The notes: generated from the letters alone by a model not told the origin. A stretch of 50,277 bases of DNA from Vreelandella glaciei (GCF_013415125.1 NZ_JACCDE010000036.1:1-50277); one strand, 5' to 3'. Numbered from the stretch's first letter, positions 25,037 to 34,495 are shown. Numbers and translations: made by a program.

Positions 25037-25903
25037 CTATATTCGCATGTACATCACTATTCGCACATCCACCGTCACCACCAGCACCTCAAGTGCCGCT
25101 GCGCGATCACGCCCCTCAGGGCTGGCTCGGTAAAGATGCGGCGTCATCGCCAACAGATCGGCAGTTTCCTCACTTCCGTTTAGTGCAATTGAGTAGCTTA
25201 CCCTCTCGCTGCCATGGTGAATAAAGCCATCGGGCACTACCGTCTTACTCGCACGTTCAGCTTTTAACGTGGGGTAGATAATCTCCCGCAGCTCCCTCAA
25301 GTGATTAGGCCCCGCTTCAACCTGCAGTAGTACGCCACCGGTTTTCAACACACGAGCAAACTCGATTAATACCGGAAAGCCAAACATACACAGCACGCTA
25401 TCCAGCGTTTCCGTCTGCACCGGTATGTGCGCATTACTACCCACGACCCAGCTGCTTAGCGGTGCCTGTTTATTATCCTGTTTGGCTGCGGCCAATACCG
25501 CCCATTTAGAGATATCCAGCCCCATCAGCGAAAGTGGCTGTGTGTTAGTCACCGCATCAGCTAATTGGCGAAGGTAGTAACCTTCACCGCAGCCCGCATC
25601 CAGGCAGCTAAAAGGCTGGCTGGCTGCCTTTTGAACCTCGGCATGGCCCAACACAGCATGACTGACTGCCTCCGCAATGGGTTGGTAATGCCCAGCGTCA
25701 AGAAAGCGCTGGCGAGCGGCCACCATCGCCTTACTATCCCCCGGATCGTGAGAACGCTTTTGCTGCACTGGCAGTAAATTAACGTAGCCCTGCTTAGCAA
25801 TATCAAAGCTGTGACCATCAGAGCATCGCCAAACGTTATCCGACCAACTGAGTGGTTTTCCGTCTAGCGGGCACGCCAGTGCTTGAAAAGGGGTGATGCT
25901 CAT
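25037..25903 (-). CDS. rlmA: 23S rRNA (guanine-N1)-methyltransferase RlmA-like
   Basis: 288 residues, SAM-dependent methylation of G745 in 23S rRNA by analogy with E. coli RlmA. The N-terminal mini-domain GYVNLLPVQQKRSHDPGDSKAMVAAR followed by RFLDAGHYQPI is a near match to the E. coli protein. The Rossmann motif is LDAGCGEGYYLRQLAD (about 100-115) and GLDISKWAVLAAAKQ continues motif II. The zinc finger CxxC of E. coli is CPLD here, so one of four ligands is missing while Cys27 and His31 of RCSDGH remain; metal binding may be lost. The C-terminus ends in an unusual VVTVDVRIVMYMRI. It lies 36 bases downstream of the EamA transporter gene on the same strand and may be cotranscribed. Confidence 0.88.
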   Translation of the reverse strand: MSITPFQALACPLDGKPLSWSDNVWRCSDGHSFDIAKQGYVNLLPVQQKRSHDPGDSKAMVAARQRFLDAGHYQPIAEAVSHAVLGHAEVQKAASQPFSCLDAGCGEGYYLRQLADAVTNTQPLSLMGLDISKWAVLAAAKQDNKQAPLSSWVVGSNAHIPVQTETLDSVLCMFGFPVLIEFARVLKTGGVLLQVEAGPNHLRELREIIYPTLKAERASKTVVPDGFIHHGSERVSYSIALNGSEETADLLAMTPHLYRASPEGRDRAAALEVLVVTVDVRIVMYMRI

Positions 25904-25939
25904 ATCGGTGTCTTCGCAAAGGTAGATGGGTGCATGCGT

Positions 25940-26869
25940 TTAGCGAGTCACCAGAATGATGCCAACTAAAATAACGCCACCGCCGATTATAAAATTAATA
26001 CTCAGCGGCTCATTGAGCAGCAGTGTACCAAACAGAATACCGAAAAGCGGCGCCAAGAAAGAAAACACGCCTAACTGCGAAGCGCGGTAGCGGCGCAGCA
26101 AGGTAAACCATAACAGCAGCGCAGCAAACGAAATGATCAGCGTCTGAAAGCCAAGGCTGGCTAACGCCATTGGGGTAAACTGCGCGCTCATTAGCTGCCC
26201 GGATATAGCCGCCACCGGCAGGAGCAACAACGCCGTCACGCTCAGTTGATAGCTCAGAGTGAGCTCTGCTGGCGCCTCAGAAAGCGAAGTCTTGCGGATC
26301 ACGACGGTCGTGGCCGCCCATGAGAGGCCAGCGAGCAAGCCCAGCGTATCCCCAATAAGAATCTCGGTGCTGTAAGCACCGCTTGGCGCCATGGCAACCA
26401 CCATTCCCAGAAATGCCAAGCCAACGCCCCACCACTGGCGAATGGAGAGCTGCTCGCCAGGTACCCAAAGATGCAAACCCAGGGCAGCGAAGATGGGCGC
26501 AGTATACAGAAACACCGACATGTGGGACGCCAAGGTATAGGTTAATCCCCAGGCGATAAAAGCGAACTCAGCCGCAAACCCCAGGCCCACCAGCAACCCA
26601 GGGCCCCAATGATGACCCACATCCGCCCAGCGAATACCGCGCCAAGAAGCCAGCCCGCCGACCAGACACACCGCCAAAGCTGAGCGCAGGGCCATCTGCA
26701 CCACGGGTGAGATATCCTCAGCCACACCCTTGATCGCCACCTGCTGAAAACCCAACACCAGGCAAAATAGCAGCATCAACGATGCTGCCGTTGCGTCCAC
26801 TGACTTTCGCTGCGATCGACCAACCATGCAGACAGTGTGGTTGTTGGAGGCTATTCTTTGATTACTCAT
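25940..26869 (-). CDS. EamA/DMT-superfamily transporter
   Basis: 309 residues with ten predicted membrane helices arranged as two EamA repeats (about 30-160 and 180-305). The first repeat shows LVLGFQQVAIKGVAEDISP and WGLTYTLASHMSVFLYTAP; the second ends FLAPLFGILFGTLLLNEPLS, the typical final-helix signature. Members of this family export amino acids, metabolites or drugs from the cytoplasm; the substrate is unknown. AGGAG precedes the ATG. It is divergent from a GcvA-like LysR regulator whose start is only 82 bases away, which usually means that the regulator controls the transporter. Confidence 0.88.
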   Translation of the reverse strand: MSNQRIASNNHTVCMVGRSQRKSVDATAASLMLLFCLVLGFQQVAIKGVAEDISPVVQMALRSALAVCLVGGLASWRGIRWADVGHHWGPGLLVGLGFAAEFAFIAWGLTYTLASHMSVFLYTAPIFAALGLHLWVPGEQLSIRQWWGVGLAFLGMVVAMAPSGAYSTEILIGDTLGLLAGLSWAATTVVIRKTSLSEAPAELTLSYQLSVTALLLLPVAAISGQLMSAQFTPMALASLGFQTLIISFAALLLWFTLLRRYRASQLGVFSFLAPLFGILFGTLLLNEPLSINFIIGGGVILVGIILVTR

Positions 26870-26951
26870 TGCGGGCTCCTATAACATATAGGTGCCCATT
26901 GCAGCAGTAAGCGTCATTGCATACAAACGATTACTTATCGACCCTAGGCTT

Positions 26952-27902
26952 ATGAAAACTCACTCTATGAGAATAGAAAGGCTACCGCTGAATGCATTGC
27001 GCGCGTTTGCCGAGGCCGTGCGAGAAAATAGCTTCAAAGCCGCCGCTTATCGCCTCGGGGTGACGCCTGGCGCCGTTAGCCGACAGGTCAAACAGTTGGA
27101 AGGCCACTTAGGCGTGGTGCTGTTTGAGCGTCATGCCAATGGGGTATGCGTTACCGAAGCAGGCCGGGTACTGGCTGAAGATGTGCAGGCAGGCCTTTTG
27201 CGCATCGCCAGCGGCGTACAAAACGTCACCGAGCGCTCAGAAGAGGCCTTTCGATTGTTACTGAGTGCACCGCCCTCCTTTCTACAACTCTGGCTACTCC
27301 CCCGCTTACCCCGCTTTGAAGCTAATGAACGGCAAATAGAAATCTCTCTGGATGCCGAGGCGCGCTTAACGCCACCGCTATGGTTGCCCAACAGAGCACG
27401 TTTATCATTGCGCTACGGCCAGGGCCCTTGGCCCGGTGTCACCAGCCTGCGCCTGTTTGAAGACACGTTATTTCCGGTTTGTTCGCCTTCGCTATTAGCG
27501 CAGGCAAGCATACAAACCCCCGACGATTTGCTGACACAGACACTGCTCACCGTGGATTGGTGCAGCCACGCAGGCCACCCCATTCCAAGCTGGAGCGATT
27601 GGTTTAAAAGCGCCGGGGTAGAGCTAAACAAGATGCCCAACCAGCGGCAATACTCGCTTTACAGCTTGGCTCTCGATCAGGCCATTGCCGGGCAAGGCGT
27701 GGTACTCGCCAGCTACCCATTGGTGGCTGACCGGCTAGCGAGCGGTGTTCTGGTACGCCCTTTTGCGGAGCAATACCCACTCTCTTCTCCATTCGCCTAT
27801 GAACTGATTCTACCTAGTAATGGAGAAGCGCCACCGGCGGTAGCTAGATTCACGGAGTGGCTTGAATACGAAGCAGCCAGCTTTCGTGATACATCACTAT
27901 AG
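26952..27902 (+). CDS. LysR-family transcriptional regulator (GcvA-like)
   Basis: 316 residues from the ATG at 26952; an upstream ATG (26892) and one at 26967 are also possible, because none has a strong ribosome site. The winged HTH is clear: RLPLNALRAFAEAVRENSFKAAAYRLGVTPGAVSRQVKQLEGHLGVVLFERH, in GcvA style (LNALRAF). The C-terminal substrate-binding domain runs from about 95 to 300. It probably regulates the divergent EamA gene in response to a small effector. No clear T-N11-A operator was pinned down in the short shared region. Confidence 0.88.
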   Translation: MKTHSMRIERLPLNALRAFAEAVRENSFKAAAYRLGVTPGAVSRQVKQLEGHLGVVLFERHANGVCVTEAGRVLAEDVQAGLLRIASGVQNVTERSEEAFRLLLSAPPSFLQLWLLPRLPRFEANERQIEISLDAEARLTPPLWLPNRARLSLRYGQGPWPGVTSLRLFEDTLFPVCSPSLLAQASIQTPDDLLTQTLLTVDWCSHAGHPIPSWSDWFKSAGVELNKMPNQRQYSLYSLALDQAIAGQGVVLASYPLVADRLASGVLVRPFAEQYPLSSPFAYELILPSNGEAPPAVARFTEWLEYEAASFRDTSL

Positions 27903-27941
27903 CGGTGGCAGTCTCAACCTTTATTTCATCTACCTTCTTGT

Positions 27942-28679
27942 TTAACTCTCGCGCTTATAGCCTTGGAACAGTCCGTACTGCCACTGCCGTACCGCCAGCA
28001 CCGAGGTCGTGCCAAACCGCTGATGGATGGGTAGCCCGCTCTCCCGTTCGCATAGCGCATGAAACTCTTTCGCCAAGCGCTGCATGGTCTGCTGCCATTC
28101 GGCATTACCCGCTGGGGATAGCAGGCCATTGAGCACTACGAGCTTTTCACGGTCACTATCAAAACGGGAACGGAAAAACTCATTGGCAATATGTTGTTGA
28201 AAGAAGCGTTGGATCGGCCCGTCCGCCCGCCAGCGGAAATTGGCGGCTACCCGCCGCCTGATGCGGTTGCCGGGAAGTAGCTCAATAAGCTTAAGCCGCT
28301 CAAGCTTGAGTAGCTGCCGGGTACACTCCGGTTCACTTAGCTGGTATTGGTGATGAATTTCGTCGAAGCTATAGCCATTGATAACGCACACAGCTACCAG
28401 AAACAGCTCTCGGTCATCGACAATGCTTTGCTCCTGGGCCTGGGTCAGCTCCTGCAGACGCTGCTCCTCTGCCTGCATGGCCTGCACCAGTTCAGCAAAC
28501 TCAAGATTAAGCTGATCACAGATGCACTCTAGCCGCGCCAAGGTAAAGTGCTTTTCAGCGAACAGGCGCTTCACCGAGGCCTCGCTCAGCGCCAACCACT
28601 GAGCAACATCGACATAGGTTTTACCCTGAGCGCGAAGCTGGCGTTTTAGCATTTCAATCAGCGAATCGGCTTGGGACAT
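27942..28679 (-). CDS. XRE-family helix-turn-helix regulator
   Basis: 245 residues from the ATG at 28679, preceded by GAGG; a 30-codon upstream extension has no ribosome site. An N-terminal cro/C1-type HTH is visible at residues 1-60 (LRAQGKTYVDVAQWLALSEASVKRLFAE, then FTLARLECICDQLNLEF), followed by a Glu/Gln-rich coiled coil and a C-terminal domain that I cannot name. The gene is divergent from the LplT-PlsC-AAS gene with 160 bases between them, so it may regulate phospholipid repair. That link rests on position only. Confidence 0.8.
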   Translation of the reverse strand: MSQADSLIEMLKRQLRAQGKTYVDVAQWLALSEASVKRLFAEKHFTLARLECICDQLNLEFAELVQAMQAEEQRLQELTQAQEQSIVDDRELFLVAVCVINGYSFDEIHHQYQLSEPECTRQLLKLERLKLIELLPGNRIRRRVAANFRWRADGPIQRFFQQHIANEFFRSRFDSDREKLVVLNGLLSPAGNAEWQQTMQRLAKEFHALCERESGLPIHQRFGTTSVLAVRQWQYGLFQGYKRES

Positions 28680-28839
28680 AAAAACCTCATTAGGCAACGT
28701 GAAAGGGCACGACGCATAAAAGCAGCAAATACTACTACCAATCAGCACCCATGACACAACTTCGCGCATCAGAGTTGCATCCAGCGAGCCTCATGTAGAA
28801 AGTGCTACGACTTCCAGGAATTGATAAGGCAACACCACC

Positions 28840-31800
28840 ATGCATCGACTGCTGCACTTGAAGGGCGCCTGGCCCTACCTGATCGCTATTTTTCTCAATG
28901 CCTTTGTGGATCTAGGCCACAAGATCGTCATTCAGAACACGATCTTCAAAAGTTACGATGGCGAAGCACAGGTCGTGCTCACCGCACTGGTCAACGGGCT
29001 TATCCTGCTGCCGTTTATTTTACTGTTTAGCCCGGCGGGCCATGTGGCTGACAGCTACCCCAAGGTGCGCGTTCTGCGCATATCGGCCTGGGCCGCCGTG
29101 GCCGTTTCACTGGGCATCACCGCCGCCTACTACCAAGGCTGGTTTTGGCTGGCGTTTGCCATGACGCTATTGCTGGCGATTCAATCGGCCTTTTACTCCC
29201 CGGCCAAATACGGCTTAGTAAAAGGGTTGTTCGGCAAGCCGCGTTTGGCGGAAGCCAACGGGTTAATTCAGGCAGTAACCATTGGCGCCATTCTCGCGGG
29301 CACCGTGGCGTTTACCGCGCTATTTGAGACCTGGGTGTCACCTGAAGATCAAACCCCAGCACAGCTGTTGCGCCAAATAGCCCCCCTGGGCTGGCTGCTG
29401 GTCCTCAATAGCGCTCTCCAGGCGGTGGCGCTTTACCGCCTGCCGCTGGATAACACCACACGACCGGATACCCCGCTTACCTGGCAGCGCTACATCAAGG
29501 GCACTGCCCTAAAAGACAACCTGCGGATTATCGCTCGCCAGCCTGTCATCAGGCTCTCCATTATCGGCCTTGCCACCTTTTGGTCAGTGGGCCAAGTGCT
29601 GCTGGCGGCCTTTCCTGCTTATGCCAAAGATGCCCTGAGTATCGATAACACCTTAGTGCTTCAGGGAATTCTCGCCGCTAGCGGCATCGGAATTGCGCTT
29701 GGCTCGCTATTCGCCAGCAAACTTTCCCACAACCGTATTGAAACCGGCTTGATCCCCGTAGGCGCTATTGGGGTGGCCGTGGGTTTATGGTGCTTGCCGC
29801 TGTTGACCACGCCCGTAAGCCAAGCGCTGAACTTTGTGTTCATCGGCATCATGGGTGGGCTGTTCATCGTGCCGCTCAATGCGCTGATTCAGTTTCACGC
29901 CGCCGACAACGAGCTAGGCACCGTACTGGCCGCCAACAACTGGATTCAAAACATCGCCATGCTGGGCTTTTTGGTGCTCACGGCGCTGTTCGCGTTGGCG
30001 GGAGTGAATAGCCACTACCTGCTGCTACTTATCGCTACCGTGGCCATGGTGGGCGGTGGTTACACCATTGTTAAGCTACCCCAAAGCTTGGTGCGCTTTC
30101 TGTTGAGCTTCCTGCTGACACGCCGCTATCGCGTAGACGTCCATGGCTTGCAGAACCTGCCCGCCCAGGGCGGCGTGCTGCTATTGGGCAACCATATCAG
30201 CTGGGTGGATTGGGCCATGGTACAGATCGCCAGCCCTCGACCGGTGCGTTTCGTGATGCTCAGATCGGTTTACCAGCGTTGGTACCTGCGCTGGTTCTTC
30301 AAAGCCTTGGGCTGTATTCCCATCGAGCGTGGCAGCGGTGCCGAAAAGGCCCTAGCCGGTGTTGCTGAACAGCTCAACGCAGGCGAAGTGGTGTGCCTGT
30401 TTCCTGAAGGGGCGATCAGCCGCACTGGTCAACTGGGCGAATTCCGCCGCGGTTACGAGCGTGCCTGTGACATGGCAAATCCAGACGTCAAAATTGTGCC
30501 CTTCTACCTGCGAGGCCTGTGGGGCAGCCAGTTCTCCCGATCTTCCAGCAAGCTTAAAGAGCTGCGTAATGCGCCTCTGCATCGCTCGGTAGTGGTCGCC
30601 TTTGGCAAGCCGCTGCCCAAGGACACCCCCGCCGATGTGCTCAAACGACGTATTTTTGAGCAGGCTACCCGCTCTTGGCAGCGGGCCATGGGCGAGCTCC
30701 CGAGCCTGCCTAACGCCTGGATTCAAAGCGTTAAGCGCCGCCCTAGCGACCTTGCCCTGGCCGATACGCTGGGCCGCTCACTCAGCGCAAGCCAAGCGCT
30801 CACTGCCAGCCTGCTGATGGCAAAACGACTTCGCAAGCTCAACCCAGGGCAGAACGTTGGCTTACTGCTACCTACCAGCAGTGCCGGGGTTATCGCCAAT
30901 ATGGCCACGCTGCTAGCGGGTAAAACGGTGGTGAATCTTAATTACACCGCCGACCACGAGGCGCTGACCTCTGCCCTTTCCCAGGCGGAAATCGCTACCG
31001 TCTTCACCTCACAGCGCTTTGTGAAGAAGCTCGAGCAGCGCGGGCTCGACGTTAGCCAATTGCTTCGCGCGAAGCAGGTGGTTCTTTTAGAAGACCTGCA
31101 GGCCACGATTGGCCGTGGCGAACGTTTGAGTACCTGGCTGGCGGTGAGAATACTGCCGACTTGGCTACTACAGCGCTGCTTCTGCCACGGCCACGATGCC
31201 GACGCCACCGCCGCCATCCTGTTCTCCAGCGGAAGTGAAGGCGAACCCAAGGGCGTGATGTTGAGCCACCGCAACCTGATGGCCAATATCAAGCAGACCT
31301 CTGACGTGCTCAACACCCAGAGCAACGACGTTGTAATGGGCTCACTGCCGCTGTTCCACGCCTTTGGCCTTACAGTGACTCAACTGCTACCGCTGATTGA
31401 AGGGCTGCCACTGGTGTGCCACGCCGACCCCACCGATGCCCCCGGCATTGCAGGCGCTATTGCCAAGCACAAAGCCACTATCATGTTCGGCACCTCCAGC
31501 TTTTTAAGGCTGTTTGTGCGCAGCTCAAAAGTGCATCCGTTAATGCTGGAAAGCTTGAGGGTGGTGGTTGCCGGAGCTGAAAAGCTCGACGAAAACGTGC
31601 GTAATAGCTTTGCGCTGAAATTCCACAAGCCTATTTATGAAGGCTACGGTGCCACGGAAATCGCCCCAGTCGCCTCAGTGAATCTGCCCGACGCCATGGG
31701 CGTTCACTATCAACAGGTGCAGCGGGGCAGCAAAGCAGGCACCGTCGGTATGCCGTTACCCGGCACCAGCTTCAAAATCGTCGACCCTGACAGCTTTGAA

Positions 31801-32313
31801 GAGCTGCCGACCGGTGAGGCCGGTATGATATTGATTAGCGGCCCGCAAATAATGCAGGGCTATCTCAATGACCCCAACCGCACAGCCAAGGCGCTCCATG
31901 TGATCGATGGCCACCGCTGGTACATAACGGGGGATAAAGGCTTTATCGATGAAGATGGCTTCTTAACCCTGATTGACCGCTACGCCCGCTTTGCCAAAAT
32001 AGGCGGTGAAATGATCAGTCTCAGCGCCGTTGAGGCAGCAGTTAAAGCGGCTCTGGAGGATACAGACACATCGCTGATGGCGGTGAATATTCCCGATAGC
32101 CGCAAGGGCGAGCGCATTGTGCTGCTTTCAGAAACAGCGTTAGACGCCAAAACCGTCAAAGCCACTATGCTCGCTAACGGTACGCCACCCATGATGATCC
32201 CCAGCCATTGGTTTACGGTAGAGACCATCCCTCACCTTGGCTCTGGAAAAGCGGACTTTGCAGGGGCGAAACGTTTGGCCCAAGCACTAATAGAGGAAGA
32301 ACTGAAGCATTAA
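28840..32313 (+). CDS. aas: Lysophospholipid flippase fused to acyltransferase and acyl-ACP/CoA synthetase (LplT-Aas)
   Basis: 1157 residues in one chain. Residues 1-420 are an MFS transporter of the LplT type with about twelve helices (LNAFVDLGHKIVIQN, FSPAGHVADSYPKV). Residues 430-620 form a PlsC-like acyltransferase: catalytic H-x4-D in NHISWVDW (His452, Asp457) and FPEGAISRTGQL (about 521). Residues 660-1150 are an AMP-forming acyl synthetase: P-loop ILFSSGSEGEPKGVMLSHRN (about 793), YEGYGATEIAP and YITGDKGFID. In E. coli LplT flips 2-acyl-lysophosphatidylethanolamine inward and Aas reacylates it using acyl-ACP; here both are one protein. Such fusions are known in other bacteria. It makes an inner-membrane repair enzyme self-contained. 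AAGG lies nine bases before the ATG. Confidence 0.9.
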   Translation: MHRLLHLKGAWPYLIAIFLNAFVDLGHKIVIQNTIFKSYDGEAQVVLTALVNGLILLPFILLFSPAGHVADSYPKVRVLRISAWAAVAVSLGITAAYYQGWFWLAFAMTLLLAIQSAFYSPAKYGLVKGLFGKPRLAEANGLIQAVTIGAILAGTVAFTALFETWVSPEDQTPAQLLRQIAPLGWLLVLNSALQAVALYRLPLDNTTRPDTPLTWQRYIKGTALKDNLRIIARQPVIRLSIIGLATFWSVGQVLLAAFPAYAKDALSIDNTLVLQGILAASGIGIALGSLFASKLSHNRIETGLIPVGAIGVAVGLWCLPLLTTPVSQALNFVFIGIMGGLFIVPLNALIQFHAADNELGTVLAANNWIQNIAMLGFLVLTALFALAGVNSHYLLLLIATVAMVGGGYTIVKLPQSLVRFLLSFLLTRRYRVDVHGLQNLPAQGGVLLLGNHISWVDWAMVQIASPRPVRFVMLRSVYQRWYLRWFFKALGCIPIERGSGAEKALAGVAEQLNAGEVVCLFPEGAISRTGQLGEFRRGYERACDMANPDVKIVPFYLRGLWGSQFSRSSSKLKELRNAPLHRSVVVAFGKPLPKDTPADVLKRRIFEQATRSWQRAMGELPSLPNAWIQSVKRRPSDLALADTLGRSLSASQALTASLLMAKRLRKLNPGQNVGLLLPTSSAGVIANMATLLAGKTVVNLNYTADHEALTSALSQAEIATVFTSQRFVKKLEQRGLDVSQLLRAKQVVLLEDLQATIGRGERLSTWLAVRILPTWLLQRCFCHGHDADATAAILFSSGSEGEPKGVMLSHRNLMANIKQTSDVLNTQSNDVVMGSLPLFHAFGLTVTQLLPLIEGLPLVCHADPTDAPGIAGAIAKHKATIMFGTSSFLRLFVRSSKVHPLMLESLRVVVAGAEKLDENVRNSFALKFHKPIYEGYGATEIAPVASVNLPDAMGVHYQQVQRGSKAGTVGMPLPGTSFKIVDPDSFEELPTGEAGMILISGPQIMQGYLNDPNRTAKALHVIDGHRWYITGDKGFIDEDGFLTLIDRYARFAKIGGEMISLSAVEAAVKAALEDTDTSLMAVNIPDSRKGERIVLLSETALDAKTVKATMLANGTPPMMIPSHWFTVETIPHLGSGKADFAGAKRLAQALIEEELKH

Positions 32314-32482
32314 AAGCTAGTGTTGGAGTGAGATACTGTACAGCAAAGCCCAAACTCAATATGCGCTGTGCAGTATCGAGCTCTTCTTAATAAATCAGTT
32401 CTAAAATCAGCAGGCCGCTTAGCTTAGCCATTGCTCAATCAGCAGCATGACTTCATACCTGATATTACATCTTCAGCGCCAC

Positions 32483-32513
32483 TTGACCTCAAGTTAACTT
32501 TAGGTTTTAGGCT
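32483..32513 (+). promoter_or_regulatory. MerR-type promoter with SoxR-like box
   Basis: TTGACC (-35, 32483-32488) and TAGGCT (-10, 32508-32513) are separated by 19 bases, the over-long spacing used by MerR-family activators. The spacer is filled by ACCTCAAGTTAACTTTAGGT (32486-32505), a dyad with one mismatch that differs by a single base from the E. coli SoxR box CCTCAAGTTAACTTGAGG. The DUF952 start codon is 32 bases after the -10 element. No MerR-family gene lies in the window. Confidence 0.65.
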
Positions 32514-32545
32514 ACCTTAGTCGGAAAAAAACCACTGGAGCTCTT

Positions 32546-32893
32546 ATGCGCTTATTCAGAGTCGTTAGTAAAACTATTTGGGATCAAACTCAGCAACTTG
32601 GCTATGTACCCCGCTGCGGAAACGATCATAAGCTCGACTGCGTTCATTTGAATGTTGAAGAAGCTGTTCTTTTTATCGCCAACAAATACTTCGTCTATGC
32701 AGAAGCACCGTTGGTGTTAGAGATTGATGATGCGCTATTTAACGACCGTATTGAGTGGTTGCCACCCAGTGATGAGCAGCCCTGGCTGCAACCGAGAGCG
32801 CATATCGACAACCTGCCCCAAGCAGCCATCATCACCGCCATACCTCTTAGCTACCGAGATGGGCTTTTTGGATGGAAAAATGAGGAACAGTGA
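32546..32893 (+). CDS. DUF952 family protein
   Basis: 115 residues. The pattern fits PF06108: FRVVSKTIWDQTQQLGYVP at the start, LDCVHLNVEEAV where the family usually has a DGFIHLS motif, then APLVLEIDDALFNDRIEWLP and a late histidine region (RAHIDN). The fold is related to ADP-ribosyl-processing enzymes such as Tpt1, but catalysis is unproven. There is no signal peptide. GGAG precedes the ATG by seven bases. The promoter has a SoxR-like box, so expression may respond to redox-cycling agents. The stop codon lies one base from the end of the converging hydrolase gene. Confidence 0.7.
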   Translation: MRLFRVVSKTIWDQTQQLGYVPRCGNDHKLDCVHLNVEEAVLFIANKYFVYAEAPLVLEIDDALFNDRIEWLPPSDEQPWLQPRAHIDNLPQAAIITAIPLSYRDGLFGWKNEEQ

Positions 32894-32894
32894 C

Positions 32895-33650
32895 TTACAG
32901 GTGTTTTGAAAAGAAATCTAGCAGCAGCCCATAGTGCTTATTCTGCCCTGAGCTACTAGGTATATGATCTTCACCTTCGTAGTAGTGAACTTCTGGGGAG
33001 CGGCCATGCTCGCGCAGGCGTTGTTCCAGGCGTTTGGTCATTTCCACCGACCACATTCGGTCTTTGGTGCCATGGGAAAGTAGTAGCGGCCCAGGGTAGC
33101 GTTCGATTTCGATCGGCGTGGTCGGTAGCAAGCTTTCGTGACTGTCACGCCATGTCCAGGCGCGTTTGCTGACGTCCCAGGCTTGCCAGCCTGGATCCCC
33201 TACATCGCGAAAACTACGTGCATCAAAGGCCCCGCACACAACATCCGGAGGGCTATGCGCAGCGATGGCATCAGGTGCGCCCTTGATCTTATCTCTTGCC
33301 ATTAGGGAAGCGAGCAATAACGCATGCTCGGCACCGCGTGAAATACCATAAAGCCCTACCCGCTCATCAGCGAACTGGAATTCTCGTAGGGCTTTAAATG
33401 CCTCCACGCTGCGATCCAGTGGGTAATCGATAATATGCCCCGCATTCCATGCATTACCGCCGCTTGAGTAGCCATAAGGGAACGCCAGGAAGCCATGGGC
33501 GGCGAATAGCATCGCGTCACGATGACTCCACCCCGCCCATGCACCTTCAGAACCATGCAGCAGCATGACAGCTGGAAAAGGCCCATCGCCCGGTGGGCCG
33601 TAAGTAACGCCCCAGCCGGGTAACAAACGCTGCACGATAGTTAAAGGCAT
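32895..33650 (-). CDS. BAAT-like alpha/beta hydrolase
   Basis: 251 residues, one alpha/beta hydrolase domain. Oxyanion region VMLLHGSEG, nucleophile elbow YGISRGAEHALLLAS (about residue 104), acid in GTKDRMW and His in GEDHIPS make a complete triad. GISRGAEHAL resembles the BAAT acyl-CoA thioester hydrolase family (PF08840), whose bacterial members have unknown substrates; dienelactone hydrolase is the alternative. No signal peptide. GGAAGGAG lies 11 bases before the ATG. It converges on the DUF952 gene with essentially no gap and no terminator between them. Confidence 0.8.
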   Translation of the reverse strand: MPLTIVQRLLPGWGVTYGPPGDGPFPAVMLLHGSEGAWAGWSHRDAMLFAAHGFLAFPYGYSSGGNAWNAGHIIDYPLDRSVEAFKALREFQFADERVGLYGISRGAEHALLLASLMARDKIKGAPDAIAAHSPPDVVCGAFDARSFRDVGDPGWQAWDVSKRAWTWRDSHESLLPTTPIEIERYPGPLLLSHGTKDRMWSVEMTKRLEQRLREHGRSPEVHYYEGEDHIPSSSGQNKHYGLLLDFFSKHL

Positions 33651-33745
33651 TTAGACAACCACTCCTTCCTTGTTTTCTGATTCATCCAAACTAAATCTTT
33701 GTCAAACCCTTATTTTTTATCGAACCCTGGCCGGGGAGCCGTTCA

Positions 33746-34495
33746 CTAAGCAGGACAAGGCAGCACGCCGTGGTGGAGAAAATCATCGAGGTGGTAGGTA
33801 TAAACGCCTGATGCGTCTTTGCGTTTAAATGACACTTGAGCGGCACTTGTAACGCAAAGCCAAGGGCGCATATCGGCGGGTTCATGCTGGGTAAGCGCTT
33901 CTGGCGTATAAAGCCCCACGCACTTACCACCCTGAGGATCTCTTGCCGAGGCGTACTCGAATGCTTCAATTCCCGCGTGGCGCATTGCGCTTCCCAATTG
34001 CTGACACGGGGCGTAATCAACTGGATGCTTCAGTACCGCAAGGTGGTCGGCAAAGAAGCCTGCGTATAGCCTCACTCCCTGTTTAACGGCATAGTCTACA
34101 GAAAAGAGTGTGTGCTCTGAGCGCAGTGAGGCGGTAACGGGATCACCTTCCATGGAGTACCAGAAAACCAGTCGGTAGTAGGCAGATTCAGCGAGAGTGG
34201 TAGCAATGCCCTTACCACCGTAGAAAATGCTCGGTTCAAACACGCGCCCAAAACGCGACCCCCATTTGAGAGGCGGGTAACGGAAAGGCGTTTTAAGCAG
34301 GTAGTGCAAGTTGCGCTCCTGCTCTGGATAAGGTGGTTTAGCAGTTTCAAGCAGTGCTTCAAGCATCTCCTGCTCTTCTAACGTGTCAACATAGCTAAGC
34401 GTTGCGACTTGCTCCTGACTCTCCACCAGTCGATAAAGGGTGCCGGAAATAGATTCGATATTTCGCTCGCCGCCACAGGCTTCCCACACACTCAC
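33746..34495 (-). CDS. RES-domain toxin
   Basis: 249 residues with a RES domain (PF08808). Arg in SRFGRVFEPSIFYGG, TLAESAYYR, and FEYASARDPQGGKCVGLYTPEAL correspond to the conserved NAD-binding and catalytic region (Arg, Tyr and Ser positions). Characterised RES toxins (MbcT, Res) deplete NAD+ and arrest growth. The GTG start overlaps the antitoxin stop by four bases (GTGA), so expression is coupled. An N-terminal extension of about 85 residues precedes the core domain. Confidence 0.9.
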   Translation of the reverse strand: MSVWEACGGERNIESISGTLYRLVESQEQVATLSYVDTLEEQEMLEALLETAKPPYPEQERNLHYLLKTPFRYPPLKWGSRFGRVFEPSIFYGGKGIATTLAESAYYRLVFWYSMEGDPVTASLRSEHTLFSVDYAVKQGVRLYAGFFADHLAVLKHPVDYAPCQQLGSAMRHAGIEAFEYASARDPQGGKCVGLYTPEALTQHEPADMRPWLCVTSAAQVSFKRKDASGVYTYHLDDFLHHGVLPCPA

